Assembly (NCBI RefSeq): GCF_025150245.1
Contig: NZ_CP102279.1
Coordinates: 1,857,423-1,921,422 of the forward strand
DNA from: Dorea formicigenerans
GTDB lineage: Bacteria; Bacillota; Clostridia; Lachnospirales; Lachnospiraceae
DNA: 64,000 nucleotides
Reading direction: 5' to 3'
Shown: in pieces, positions 1 to 8,370 of the stretch
Numbering within the stretch: the stretch's first letter is position 1
Layout: each line of letters starts with the position of its first letter
Notes under the pieces: generated by a model
What the model was told of the DNA's origin: nothing
The model's database searches: none
The model's input: only the letters and a program-made list of their open reading frames with translations
Program-made: the position numbers and the translations under genes

Positions 1-1000
1 CTTCGATTCCTGCGATCTGTGCTGTTACGATCTCCTTCGGCGGCTCTTTTACATCCTCCTCTGCTGCAGCCGGTTTTGCTGCTGCTTTTCTTGCATCCAG
101 GATCTCTTTTAAGCCTGCTTTCTTTGCTGCTGCAAATTCTGCTTTTGCTACCTCAAATACTTTGTTTCTTACAAGCTGTGCTGCATAACGGATTGCTCCT
201 GCAATAACAGGTGCTCCGCTGGCTCTTGATACGATCATGACTAACTGCTCATATCCTTCGCCGATTCCTGGTCCGTATCCGTATCCAGTTGCTTCAAAGC
301 TTCCGCCTGTTGCTGCGGATGAAAGCATTTTTACCATGATGTTTCCTGTCAGGGAATCTGTTACCATGATATCCGGTGTTCCCTGAAGTACGTCATTTCC
401 TCTCATGACGCATCCACCGTCTGCTCTTGCAGACTCTGCGAATGTGATATCATATCCGTTCTCCTGAAGCTCTTTGAGAGCTTTCTCTGTCTGACGTGCT
501 CCGTCTACATTCAGGATTCCGACTGTTGGATTAGCAATTCCACATGTTTTTGCTGCAATGATTCCGTAGATTGTGTTCTTGATCATACCTTCGATACGAT
601 CTGCACTGGATGTTCCTGTTGTATTTGCTACGAACATCTCTCTTCCCTTTGCCGGTGTCACTACTCGTCCTACTGTAGATACTCCGATTGGGAATGGGAA
701 GTGCATGGTAACTGCTCCGTCTACTTCTCCATTTGCAAGCATCTCTTCCATCTTCTTGTGGCCTTCTTCGTCATCTGCAACTTTTACTGTTGTAACTCCC
801 TCTGCCTCAAGTGATCCGATATAATATACATCAACGCCATCTTTTGCTGCCATCAGGGCTGCTTCCATGGCATTCTCTTCTCCATGTTCGCTTCCCATTC
901 CGGTTAATGCGATCTTTGGTCTCTTTCCATAGCTTCCGCTCTCAAGACCCTGTGCCATCTCCAGGAATGTTTCTGCGATCATCTTTTCTACATTTGCCAT
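1..1000 (-). CDS. grdD: Glycine reductase complex component C, alpha subunit (3' end cut off)
   Basis: This reading frame starts with ATG at 1000, behind a GGGGTGG ribosome site, and runs off the left edge after about 333 codons. The N-terminus reads MANVEKMIAETFLEMAQG and the body contains a PlsX-like stretch (GNIMVKMLSSAATGGSFEAT). GrdD works with GrdC in protein C, which releases acetyl phosphate from the carboxymethylated selenoprotein A. Members of the family are usually about 380-390 residues, so roughly 50 C-terminal residues are missing from the window; the visible end has an alanine-rich linker (AAAKPAAAEEDVKEPP). It is the last visible gene of the grd operon, 12 bases after grdC. 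The identification rests on sequence recall and on gene order. Confidence 0.9.
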   Translation of the reverse strand, partial: MANVEKMIAETFLEMAQGLESGSYGKRPKIALTGMGSEHGEENAMEAALMAAKDGVDVYYIGSLEAEGVTTVKVADDEEGHKKMEEMLANGEVDGAVTMHFPFPIGVSTVGRVVTPAKGREMFVANTTGTSSADRIEGMIKNTIYGIIAAKTCGIANPTVGILNVDGARQTEKALKELQENGYDITFAESARADGGCVMRGNDVLQGTPDIMVTDSLTGNIMVKMLSSAATGGSFEATGYGYGPGIGEGYEQLVMIVSRASGAPVIAGAIRYAAQLVRNKVFEVAKAEFAAAKKAGLKEILDARKAAAKPAAAEEDVKEPPKEIVTAQIAGIE

Positions 1001-1012
1001 CTTTACCACCCC

Positions 1013-2551
1013 TTACTCTGCTATCAGAGTAGCAGCGAATTCTTTCATTGCCTTAGCGATGAGTCCCTTTACTTCATCCTCAGATACTCCGGCTGCAGCT
1101 TCTTCCTGTGCCTTTGTATTTCCATGGATCACGAAAGATACTCCATCGAACAGGTTTGTCATTCTTCCAAGGAACAGACTTCCTTTTCCGATGATCATTG
1201 CATTCTTGATCTTTCCTTCCAGAATGTCCTCTCTTGCAACTCCTACATATGGTACTCCTGATGGGATATGTCCCTGTGTCGGTGCCCATCCTGTAAGTCC
1301 GTGTTTTGCAGGGAACTCTCCGATCTCTTTACGGTCGAGCTCTCCTCTCTTAACTGCAAGGGCTGCGATCATCTTGTAGTTAGCAAGCGGTACATCTCCA
1401 GCTCCTGCCGGTTTTGTGATATCCGGATTCTGCATCTCTGGTGAGTATTTATCGATGTCTGTAATCTTCATTCCTGCTCTGTCAAGCGGATCTGCTACCA
1501 GACTTCCGATTACGTTCTGTGGTGCGGAACCTGTTCCTACACTGTGGCGTCCAAGCATGCTAAGGTCGATCTCCGGATTTACTCCATCGTTCTCTGCAAG
1601 GATTACACAGAATCCACCAAGGCAGTCCTCAAGGATTGGAAGACCTTTCTTGATGTGGTCTTTTCCGTTCATTCCAAGTTTTGCTGTACAACCTCCGGCT
1701 GTTACTGCTACACACTTGTATGCTCCGGATTTTACTAATGCTGCTGCTTCGATCAGTGCATGTGTCGGTGCTGCACAGAATCCTCTTGCGTCTGATCCTG
1801 ATGCGCTTACAAGTCCTGCAACCTCTGCTGCAGCCTTTGCAAAGTTACCGCCACCTCTCTGGTTCATGTCTCCACATGCTTCCTCTGCACAGTCAATAAC
1901 ATACTCTACATCTGCTTTTTCGATTCCTGCGTTACGTACTGCATAAAGAAGAGCAAGTACACTTGTTGCTTTACTCATTAAGTTCTCGTGCATTACGTGT
2001 GCGCTTAAGTTCTGATCGATATCATGTGCACGTTTTACACATCCAACCAGCTCGTGGTTGAAGTAAAGTCCCTCTGCGTGCTCATCATTTACATATCCCT
2101 CGATCTCGGAAAGCTCTACACCGTCTTCGATCTGGGATGAAATATCTTCTGTAATGATTGGGTTTGCTGCAAACTGACCTTTGTACTTCTCTACGAAGTT
2201 CTTCTCCAGTTTTACAACTTCAAACTGGTCACTGATCTGTACCAGGAATAAGAACTCTTCCTCAGGCATGATCTCACCGTATTTTCCATAACGGCTTGCA
2301 TTCTCCATCTTCTTGTCATACCATGGAGCCTCTACCTGTGCCAGCTCATCCGGATGTACATTTCCGATGTATGTCTGGTTTGGCCAGTAAGCTACACAAT
2401 CCTCATATGAACGAAGATGCTCTGGCACCTCTTTTAAGTACTCTGAATCTGGATTTACGATTCTCTCTGTTGTCTGAGTTGTTCCATTATATAAAACCAT
2501 GTCAGGAGTATGTGCTAAGACATAACTTGCTCCTTTAATTACACTATTCAT
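1013..2551 (-). CDS. grdC: Glycine reductase complex component C, beta subunit
   Basis: This 512-residue protein is the expected length for GrdC. It begins MNSVIKGASYVLAHTPDMV and has a thiolase/FabH-like region with GGNFAKAAAEVAGLVSAS and RGFCAAPTHALIEAAALVKSG; the cysteine in RGFCAAPTH is the candidate nucleophile that would take the acetyl group. With GrdD it forms protein C, which thiolytically cleaves the carboxymethyl-selenoether on protein A and phosphorolyses the acetyl thioester to acetyl phosphate. It lies between a terminator-like hairpin on its 5' side and grdD on its 3' side. The ATG at 2551 follows a GGAAAGGTGG ribosome site. Confidence 0.93.
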   Translation of the reverse strand: MNSVIKGASYVLAHTPDMVLYNGTTQTTERIVNPDSEYLKEVPEHLRSYEDCVAYWPNQTYIGNVHPDELAQVEAPWYDKKMENASRYGKYGEIMPEEEFLFLVQISDQFEVVKLEKNFVEKYKGQFAANPIITEDISSQIEDGVELSEIEGYVNDEHAEGLYFNHELVGCVKRAHDIDQNLSAHVMHENLMSKATSVLALLYAVRNAGIEKADVEYVIDCAEEACGDMNQRGGGNFAKAAAEVAGLVSASGSDARGFCAAPTHALIEAAALVKSGAYKCVAVTAGGCTAKLGMNGKDHIKKGLPILEDCLGGFCVILAENDGVNPEIDLSMLGRHSVGTGSAPQNVIGSLVADPLDRAGMKITDIDKYSPEMQNPDITKPAGAGDVPLANYKMIAALAVKRGELDRKEIGEFPAKHGLTGWAPTQGHIPSGVPYVGVAREDILEGKIKNAMIIGKGSLFLGRMTNLFDGVSFVIHGNTKAQEEAAAGVSEDEVKGLIAKAMKEFAATLIAE

Positions 2552-2608
2552 TACAGTTTTCCACCTTTCCTAAGTTCGCTTCTCTATTTCCCCATAAATA
2601 GAAGAATA

Positions 2609-2657
2609 GAAAAAGAGGGTCTGACCCTTTCGGGCTTACCCGGGGTCTGACCCTCTG
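2609..2657 (-). terminator. Intrinsic terminator or attenuator between grdA and grdC
   Basis: Two 14-base arms, 2614-2627 and 2643-2656, pair with one central A-A mismatch. A smaller CGGG/CCCG hairpin sits in the loop, and on the minus strand the stem is followed by TTTTTCT. It lies 8 bases after the grdA stop codon, before grdC. Partial termination here would make the upstream proteins, including GrdA, more abundant than GrdC and GrdD. Confidence 0.8.
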
Positions 2658-2664
2658 ACATATC

Positions 2665-3138
2665 TTACAGATATTTGCAGTATTCGTCACGGATAGCGCT
2701 CATCTCGCTAACGATATCGTCAACGTCGAGTACCATCTCCATCATGCTTACCTGCTCATCATAAACAGCTTCGTCAAACTCTGCCTTCATTTCAGGCTCG
2801 CAAACGTGATATACTGTGAGTCCAAGCTGGACCCCTGTCAATGGACCTGCGAATGTCGGATCTCCTGCTGTTACAGTCTCAGCTGCAAGACCTGCAGCTT
2901 CACCTTCTGCAGCACCAAGAACTACTACTAAGTTCTCTGCGCCGTATTCATCAGCGAAATCCTTTACTCTTTTCTGATTCTCTAAGTCCATTGCGCCTGC
3001 GCTCGTTCAGACGAAACACTCCGTAGATGAAAATACTACTTCAGCACCAGCAGTTTTTACGCACTCTGCGATAGCTGGTCCCGGAATTCCATCACGGTCT
3101 CCGATAATTATTGCTTTTTTTCCCTCTAAAATAGCCAT
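2665..3138 (-). CDS. grdA: Glycine reductase selenoprotein A (UGA44 read as selenocysteine)
   Basis: Read through one in-frame TGA (3009-3007), the frame gives a 157-residue protein, the normal length for GrdA. The context is [18 protein letters not shown], the hallmark CxxU motif, with Cys41 and selenocysteine 44. Protein A carries the carboxymethyl group from protein B to protein C; its selenol is reoxidised each cycle and reduced again by thioredoxin. The start is ATG at 3138 ([17 protein letters not shown]); an ATG at 2991 would yield only a truncated downstream part. A bacterial SECIS element must lie just 3' of the UGA inside the coding region, but I did not fold it. SelA, SelB and tRNA-Sec genes must be elsewhere in the genome. 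Confidence 0.97.
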
Positions 3139-3212
3139 AATTATGCTTTCTCCTTTCTTTTGGTAAAAAACATGTTTATTTAAATATATATGACAAAGAA
3201 CTCACCTAATTA

Positions 3213-3530
3213 TTAGATGTATTTCTTGATCATCGCTTCGATTGTCTCCGGTGTACAATCATCTTTTACAAGCTCATCTACTTTTTCTCCATCTTTGTAG
3301 ATTGCCATAACCGGAAGGCCAAGAATCTTCTGGCCGATTGCCAGACGACGAGCCTTTGTTGTATTCAGAGATGTAAACTTAAGTTTATCTCCGTATGTGT
3401 CAGCGAACTCATGTACCTTTGGCATAAGTGCTGCACAAGGAACACATCCGTCACCGAAAAAGTCAACGAATACATATCCTTCAGCTTCCAGAACCTCTGT
3501 CTGGAACGTATTCTTATCTACTTCTATCAT
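3213..3530 (-). CDS. trxA: Thioredoxin of the glycine reductase system, CVPC active site
   Basis: This 105-residue single-domain thioredoxin has the active-site run [16 protein letters not shown], with Cys29 and Cys32. The usual WCGPC is replaced by GCVPC, a variant typical of thioredoxins encoded in clostridial grd operons. The conserved cis-proline region follows ([17 protein letters not shown]). Its role is to re-reduce the selenosulfide on protein A after each turnover, taking electrons from the TrxB encoded immediately upstream. The start at 3530 has an AGGAGG site 9 bases before ATG. It sits between trxB and grdA. Confidence 0.93.
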   Translation of the reverse strand: MIEVDKNTFQTEVLEAEGYVFVDFFGDGCVPCAALMPKVHEFADTYGDKLKFTSLNTTKARRLAIGQKILGLPVMAIYKDGEKVDELVKDDCTPETIEAMIKKYI

Positions 3531-3578
3531 TGGTCTGATCCTCCTTTTAAGTCTTATTTATGAAATAGAATATATACT

Positions 3579-4517
3579 CTACGCCATGCTTCTCTCTACC
3601 ATAACTGCAGCGATCGCTCCGTCAGCTGCAGCAGTAACAACCTGTCTCAGGCTCTTCACGCGTACATCACCAGCAGCGTATACGCCTGGGATATTTGTAT
3701 GCATGTCCGCATCAGTTGGAATATATCCTCTTTCATCCATCTCAACACTTCCCTTGAAGATGTCAGAATTAGGAATAGTACCGATGAATCCGAATACTCC
3801 GAACATTCCGTCGTCTTCGTCAGCTTCAATCTTAGTAACTTCTCCAGTTTTCACATTCTTAACTGTCATCCAGGAAAGGATTCCATCTCCTCCAACTTCC
3901 TCAACAACTGTATCCCACATAAAGTGAAGTTTGTCGTTTTTGAAAGCTTTCTCCTGAATGGATTTTGCTGCACGCAGCTCATCACGTCTGTGAATGATTG
4001 TAACTTTTCTAGCGAATTTTGTAAGGTACATAGCCTCTTCAACAGCGGAATCTCCACCACCTACTACATATACCTCAAAATCCTCGAAGAAGTTAGCGTC
4101 ACAAGTAGCGCAGTAAGAAACTCCTCTTCCAAGGAACTCTGCCTCACCCTTGCAGCCGATTGGTCTTGCATGAGCACCTGTAGCAATGATAATATTCTTT
4201 GCCTGATACTCACCTTTTTCACCTTTGAGGACTTTTACATCTCCCTCAAGTGAAACTTCTTTGATTGTGTCAGATACACGCTCAGCCCCAAACTTCTTAG
4301 CCTGCTCTGTCATACGTGCAATCAGAGACGGACCTGACTCCGGCTGATCTACAATCTGTCCAGGATAGTTTTCAATCTCATCTGTGATTGAAATCTGTCC
4401 GCCATCCTGTCCTTTCTCAACGATAAGAACTGATAAGCGACTTCTTCCTGCGTACAGTCCTGCTGCTAATCCAGCAGGACCTGCACCCAGGACAATTACG
4501 TCATAAATTTTGCTCAT
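3579..4517 (-). CDS. trxB: Thioredoxin reductase, NADPH/FAD dependent
   Basis: This 312-residue flavoprotein has the N-terminal FAD motif GAGPAGLAAGLYAGR (from residue 11), the redox pair CATC at 136-139, an NADPH-binding GGGDSAVEEA and a C-terminal GVYAAGDVR motif. It transfers electrons from NADPH to the neighbouring thioredoxin and thereby to glycine reductase. An AAGGAG site lies 9 bases before the ATG at 4517. The spacer upstream (4518-4618) is AT-rich and could hold an internal promoter, but I found no convincing -35/-10 pair. Low-molecular-weight TrxB proteins of this type are common, so placement in the grd operon is what gives its specific role. Confidence 0.95.
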   Translation of the reverse strand: MSKIYDVIVLGAGPAGLAAGLYAGRSRLSVLIVEKGQDGGQISITDEIENYPGQIVDQPESGPSLIARMTEQAKKFGAERVSDTIKEVSLEGDVKVLKGEKGEYQAKNIIIATGAHARPIGCKGEAEFLGRGVSYCATCDANFFEDFEVYVVGGGDSAVEEAMYLTKFARKVTIIHRRDELRAAKSIQEKAFKNDKLHFMWDTVVEEVGGDGILSWMTVKNVKTGEVTKIEADEDDGMFGVFGFIGTIPNSDIFKGSVEMDERGYIPTDADMHTNIPGVYAAGDVRVKSLRQVVTAAADGAIAAVMVERSMA

Positions 4518-4618
4518 AACGAAATTCTCCTTTTTTCATTTTTATTCTATAACGCTACATACAATATAGCACATAGTTTTCAAAAATGAAATGCATATTT
4601 TTTATAAAATGCACAATT

Positions 4619-5929
4619 TTACTCAAAAATTGTCTGTTTATCAACCTCTGTTGTAAGAGCTTCAAGAGCTTTCTTAACTAAGGATTTACGAAGTGCGTAC
4701 TCCTCATCTTTATCCAGCTCCGGATTTCCAAGTGGATGTGGAATAGCGATTGTAGGAACGATTCTGTTAGCTCCAACTGTCATAGAAATTGGAGTTACAG
4801 TACACATATGAACTACTGGAAGTCCTGCAGCTTCAATAGCTTTTACCATCGTTGCACCGCAACGTGTACAGGTACCTCAAGTGGAGGTCATGATAACTGC
4901 ATCAACACCATCAGCGATCAGCTTCTGAGCATACTCATCAGCGAATGCTTTAGCTGATAATACGGCTGTTCCGTTACCAACTGTTGTATAGAATTTATTG
5001 TGAAGTTTTCCAATAACACCCTCACGCTCGAACTCACGCATAACGTCTACTGGAAGTACACGGTCAGCATCCTCGTTAGCGTATACCGGATCGTATCCAC
5101 CATGAGCTGTCTCGTATGTCTCCTCTGTCAGATCGTTAACACCTGTAATGTCATACTCACCATATCTTGTAGCATTAGATGACTCGATGTGATCTGGATT
5201 ACCCTTCGGAACAATACCACCGGATGTACACAGAGCGATTGTAGCTTTGCTAAGATCTTTGATAGCCGGCTGTGGAGCAACCTTGTCGAATGTCGGCATT
5301 GGGAACTCTGTTACGAATGGCTTACCAGCAATCTTCTTAAGAAGCATCTCAACAGCACGTTTTGATCCACGTTTCTCCTCGAATAAGTTTACACGGATAC
5401 CGTTTGGCATGTAGTTGTCTTCGCAAGAAGCACCAATCTTCTCACCTTTAGCAAGTTTCATAGCAAGTGGAGCTAATTTTCCAATTGCATCTCTCATACC
5501 AGCTGCACTGTTCTTTGTAGGAACAATGTATACTTTGTCTTTGAACATATCAGCACCTGGATTCTCAACGTACATTCCTGTAACTACCGGGATTCCAAGC
5601 TCCTCTTTGATCATATCGCAAACTGTTCCGCAAGCAACTCCGTAACGTCCTGCGTTGAATGCAGGTCCAGCGATGAACAGATCAGCATTCTGTCCTTTAA
5701 CCATCTCAAGAATCTCAGCTTTAGCTTTTTCAAGATTCTCGTTGAAGTAAGAGTCACCACATACGATTGTAGCAACGATCTCAGCTTCATCTCCAAATTT
5801 CTGAGCAAGAGCGAGTCCTGGTCCTACGACCTCTCCTACGCGAAGCTCTGCAGGGTAATCTGCTTTTTCTTCTCCACCGATATTAGCGAAGAACTGGTTG
5901 ATATAATGTACAACTCTAATTTTACTCAT
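4619..5929 (-). CDS. grdB: Glycine reductase component B selenoprotein subunit (UGA351 read as selenocysteine)
   Basis: Reading through the TGA at 4879-4877 joins two otherwise separate frames into a 436-residue protein, the usual GrdB length. The selenocysteine context is VIMTSTUGTCTRCGATMVKAIE, characteristic of the glycine/sarcosine/betaine reductase PB family. This subunit binds substrate glycine together with GrdE and transfers the carboxymethyl group to selenocysteine. I chose ATG 5929 (MSKIRVVHYINQFF) because GGGAGG sits 9-10 bases upstream; a longer frame opens at 5959 without such a site. It overlaps no neighbour: grdE ends 19 bases upstream. A SECIS element is expected just after the UGA. 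Confidence 0.97.
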
Positions 5930-5948
5930 TATGATTCGTCCTCCCTTT

Positions 5949-7232
5949 CTATCGTGCACTCAGTACGTTGAATCCTGTCTCGTTTGTTGCGCCAGTCATA
6001 ACCTGAATCTCAACTTCAAGAGATCCGTCCTCCTGAAGAGTCTTGTCGCTGGCACCAGCGATAACATTAACATAGTCTAAAGTTCCGATAACTTTATCAA
6101 GTTTTGGAAGGTGAATCAGCTCATTAGCATTTCCGCCTGTTACTACAGCATCTGCAGCCGGATCAGAGTCAGCAAGTGACTGAGATTTTCCATCACGTCC
6201 AGCATACTCATCTGTAATGATAACAGTCTTAACGCCTTCAGCCTCAATTTTCTTTGTATTCATGATAAGGTCTGTATCTGGGTTACCGAATCCCTCCTGA
6301 GATACGATTACAGCATCCAGGTCTAAGAAACGGCAAAGTTTTGCTGTCCAGTCAGAAGAACGCATCTTGTCTGCAAGGTAAACGTTCTCATTTGTAAGGA
6401 TGTGGCAAACAAAGTTAATAGTTTTACCATGCTCCTCGAACAAATCGTGAATAACCGGGTTATTCTCGTGAACATATGTTGGGTTTTTATCACAAGCAGA
6501 TACACAGTTACCGGATACGATAGCTCCGTCCATGATCTCTGTTGGTGTCATCAGAGTAGAAAGTGTCTTCTTAGCATCTACTCCGTATACATATGTGTCA
6601 TGAAGAAGTCCCTGGCTCTGTAACATCTGTACATAAGCAACTCTCGGAAGATCTGGGAATTTTTCTTTTCCTTCCATAACCCCGTATGTCTCATAAACCT
6701 TTGTCTCATCTGGTGTAAGATCACGTGCTAATTCCCCAAGATATACAGCAACTCTGAATCCAGCGAAACGAACAGCTTTCTCATAATCATGCTGTTTGAT
6801 GTTATCAACTGGCTCACATACCATAACAAGATTTAATGTTTTTGAGAATGGTGTATACTGTGCTCCAACACCTGTCATATCGATGATACCTTCCTGGAAT
6901 CCAACGATCTTACCAGCTGTAACAACAGCCATTCCTTTTAATGCATAAGTTTTTCCTTCACCAACTGTATCTACTTTGTTGATTACTCCCGGGAAGACTC
7001 CTCCTCTTCCTTCAACCTTTACACGTGGCTCGATAACGTCTTTAACCGGTGTGATTCTCACTGACTCACCTGGTCTAGCAATATCAAATGATACGCTCTT
7101 AATGTGCTCATCCTCAAGAGCAACAGCCTCTACAGCTTCTTTGTTTACATAAAGAATTCCATCTTCGATCTTAGACTCTGCTGCGAACTGGATATCCTTA
7201 ATGTAAATGTGTCCCATTTCCAATCTTCTCAC
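5949..7232 (-). CDS. grdE: Glycine reductase component B proprotein (pyruvoyl precursor)
   Basis: This 427-residue proprotein is expected to self-cleave into two subunits of protein B. The cleavage motif is AIVSGNCVSACDKNP, with Cys243 the residue that by analogy with characterised GrdE becomes the N-terminal pyruvoyl group of the C-terminal fragment. The pyruvoyl group forms a Schiff base with the amino group of glycine. The start is GTG at 7232 (MRRLEMGHIYIKDIQF), 8 bases after GGAGGG; an internal ATG five codons later lacks its own site. It lies between grdX and grdB in the operon. Confidence 0.95.
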   Translation of the reverse strand: MRRLEMGHIYIKDIQFAAESKIEDGILYVNKEAVEAVALEDEHIKSVSFDIARPGESVRITPVKDVIEPRVKVEGRGGVFPGVINKVDTVGEGKTYALKGMAVVTAGKIVGFQEGIIDMTGVGAQYTPFSKTLNLVMVCEPVDNIKQHDYEKAVRFAGFRVAVYLGELARDLTPDETKVYETYGVMEGKEKFPDLPRVAYVQMLQSQGLLHDTYVYGVDAKKTLSTLMTPTEIMDGAIVSGNCVSACDKNPTYVHENNPVIHDLFEEHGKTINFVCHILTNENVYLADKMRSSDWTAKLCRFLDLDAVIVSQEGFGNPDTDLIMNTKKIEAEGVKTVIITDEYAGRDGKSQSLADSDPAADAVVTGGNANELIHLPKLDKVIGTLDYVNVIAGASDKTLQEDGSLEVEIQVMTGATNETGFNVLSAR

Positions 7233-7306
7233 TTATGGTTCCCTCCTTCAAGAATTTTGATATTATTGTGTAAGCTAAATGCTTTAACAACCTCTCGCTA
7301 CTCGAC

Positions 7307-7699
7307 CTACCACACATCTGCGGATGAAATAGCGCTTTGTAACAGGGTCCAGTCAATTAACTGGAAGTCTTTGAATGTTTCTGGCATGAATTCTCTGTAC
7401 TTTTCTGACTTGAATTCAAACTTTGCACAGGATCTTATGGCTCCTTCTATAATTGACAGTGACCTCTCATCCAGTTTTCCGGCTTTACGTGAGATCATAA
7501 CCGACTTATATGGTGTTTCATTCGGCTTCACGCTTCCAGATAATGGATGTGATAAAAGCAAATGTCCTTCGTGTATTCTGTCTCTAACTTTCCCCAATAC
7601 ATCCTCATAAGAAATCTCACTATAATCCACTTCATGCTCTTCATCAAGCATCTGTGGAACTAATGGATTGTTCGTTATTATAATGTAATCTTTCTTCAT
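7307..7699 (-). CDS. grdX: GrdX family protein
   Basis: This 130-residue soluble protein begins MKKDYIIITNNPLVPQM and has the internal run ILLSHPL-like HLLLSHPLSGSVKPNETPYKS. Its size, its place as first gene after the glycine riboswitch and its sequence match the GrdX family found at the head of grd operons. Its biochemical role is not established to my knowledge. No signal peptide, membrane segment or known catalytic motif is visible. The start at 7699 follows AAGGCGG. Confidence 0.85.
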   Translation of the reverse strand: MKKDYIIITNNPLVPQMLDEEHEVDYSEISYEDVLGKVRDRIHEGHLLLSHPLSGSVKPNETPYKSVMISRKAGKLDERSLSIIEGAIRSCAKFEFKSEKYREFMPETFKDFQLIDWTLLQSAISSADVW

Positions 7700-7780
7700 T
7701 TTTTATCCGCCTTCCATTTTTGATTTCTTACATAGATGAAATAAGTATTGTGTCATTCTTCCCAGCTATCCGGTAGGATT

Positions 7781-7822
7781 AAAAAAAGACGATACAACAC
7801 CAATATTGTGTGTGCATCGCCT
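7781..7822 (-). terminator. Riboswitch-controlled intrinsic terminator
   Basis: On the minus strand a 13-14 bp stem with G-U pairs (GGCGATGCACACAC against GTGTTGTATCGTC) is followed by TTTTTTT. It lies between the glycine aptamer and grdX, so it is the likely expression platform: glycine binding should prevent its formation and let transcription enter the grd operon. Confidence 0.85.
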
Positions 7823-7864
7823 TTCTGTCTTTTGTCTTGACCGTCCTTCTTAGATAGCCTTTCT

Positions 7865-7995
7865 CTTCAACACAAGATTCAGAACGCAGTCCCTTTCTCA
7901 GTCCTTTTGCCTGAAAGTTTCACCCCTGATATGTTCACCAACATACCTTGGCTTGCCTCTTCGGCGGTCTTCTTTAGTAAAGACTCTCTCTTAAG
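7865..7995 (-). ncRNA. Glycine riboswitch aptamer (single)
   Basis: The minus strand carries the conserved core GCCGAAGAGGCAAGCC followed about 35 bases later by CTTTCAGGCAAAAGGACTGA, the two signature segments of the glycine (gcvT) aptamer. Only one set is present, so it is a singlet rather than the tandem form. It stands between the promoter at 8061-8089 and the terminator at 7781-7822, in the leader of grdX. For an operon that consumes glycine an ON switch is expected. The outer boundaries are approximate. Confidence 0.93.
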
Positions 7996-8060
7996 AAAGA
8001 TCATCCCGCTATTCACTTTTATTTTATAGAGACAATGAATATCTCCCATTGCCTGTATCT

Positions 8061-8089
8061 ATAATAACGTATTGTTAATTTATTTGCAA
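8061..8089 (-). promoter_or_regulatory. Sigma-A-type promoter of the grd operon
   Basis: On the minus strand TTGCAA (8089-8084) and TATTAT (8066-8061) are separated by 17 bases, placing the transcription start about 55 bases upstream of the glycine aptamer. Confidence 0.7.
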
Positions 8090-8370
8090 CCCTTTTGCCA
8101 TAACTTTCTTTTTTTAGTCATTATGCACATTTCGCAATGTCCCTTTTTGGTCACAATTGCCATTGCATTTGTTTTGTCTATAAATAATATATTCAGTTTT
8201 TCACAATATTCTATTAGTTCACAAACAATTTTGCCTTTTTATTATAAGATGTTCTACTTTTATTTATTAGCACTCCTTAATTTAGTGCTTTATCACAGTA
8301 AACTCCAGTTTATTTGCAACTGGAGTTTACTGATTCTACTATCAATTATTCAATTATTTATTGACACCAT
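8090..8370. other. AT-rich spacer between the first symporter gene and the grd promoter
   Basis: No gene is supported here; an open plus-strand frame is low-complexity, Phe/Leu/Ile-rich and has no ribosome site. The only structure I see is the perfect hairpin at 8296-8332. Confidence 0.6.
8296..8332. terminator. Perfect inverted repeat downstream of the first symporter gene
   Basis: The arms 8296-8310 and 8318-8332 (CAGTAAACTCCAGTT and its complement) are perfect over 15 bp around a 7-base loop. It lies 39 bases after the symporter stop codon. Neither side has a good T-run, so it may be an RNA 3'-end stabiliser or a weak terminator rather than a classical intrinsic terminator. Confidence 0.5.

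Noticed and set aside
1416-1946. Long plus-strand open frame opposite grdC
   Set aside because: It is the mirror of a well-supported minus-strand gene, lacks a ribosome site and has low-complexity Ser/Ala composition.
2991-3009. grdA as a pseudogene or gene with an internal start after a stop
   Set aside because: The TGA sits in the known CxxU motif and the full frame gives the normal 157 residues, so it is selenocysteine.
3397-3927. Plus-strand frame of 176 codons across trxA and trxB
   Set aside because: It lies opposite two real genes with clear motifs, and its translation has no domain sense.
4844-4884. grdB as two genes or a nonsense mutant
   Set aside because: The TGA context TSTUGTCTRCG is the family selenocysteine site, and the joined protein has the usual length.
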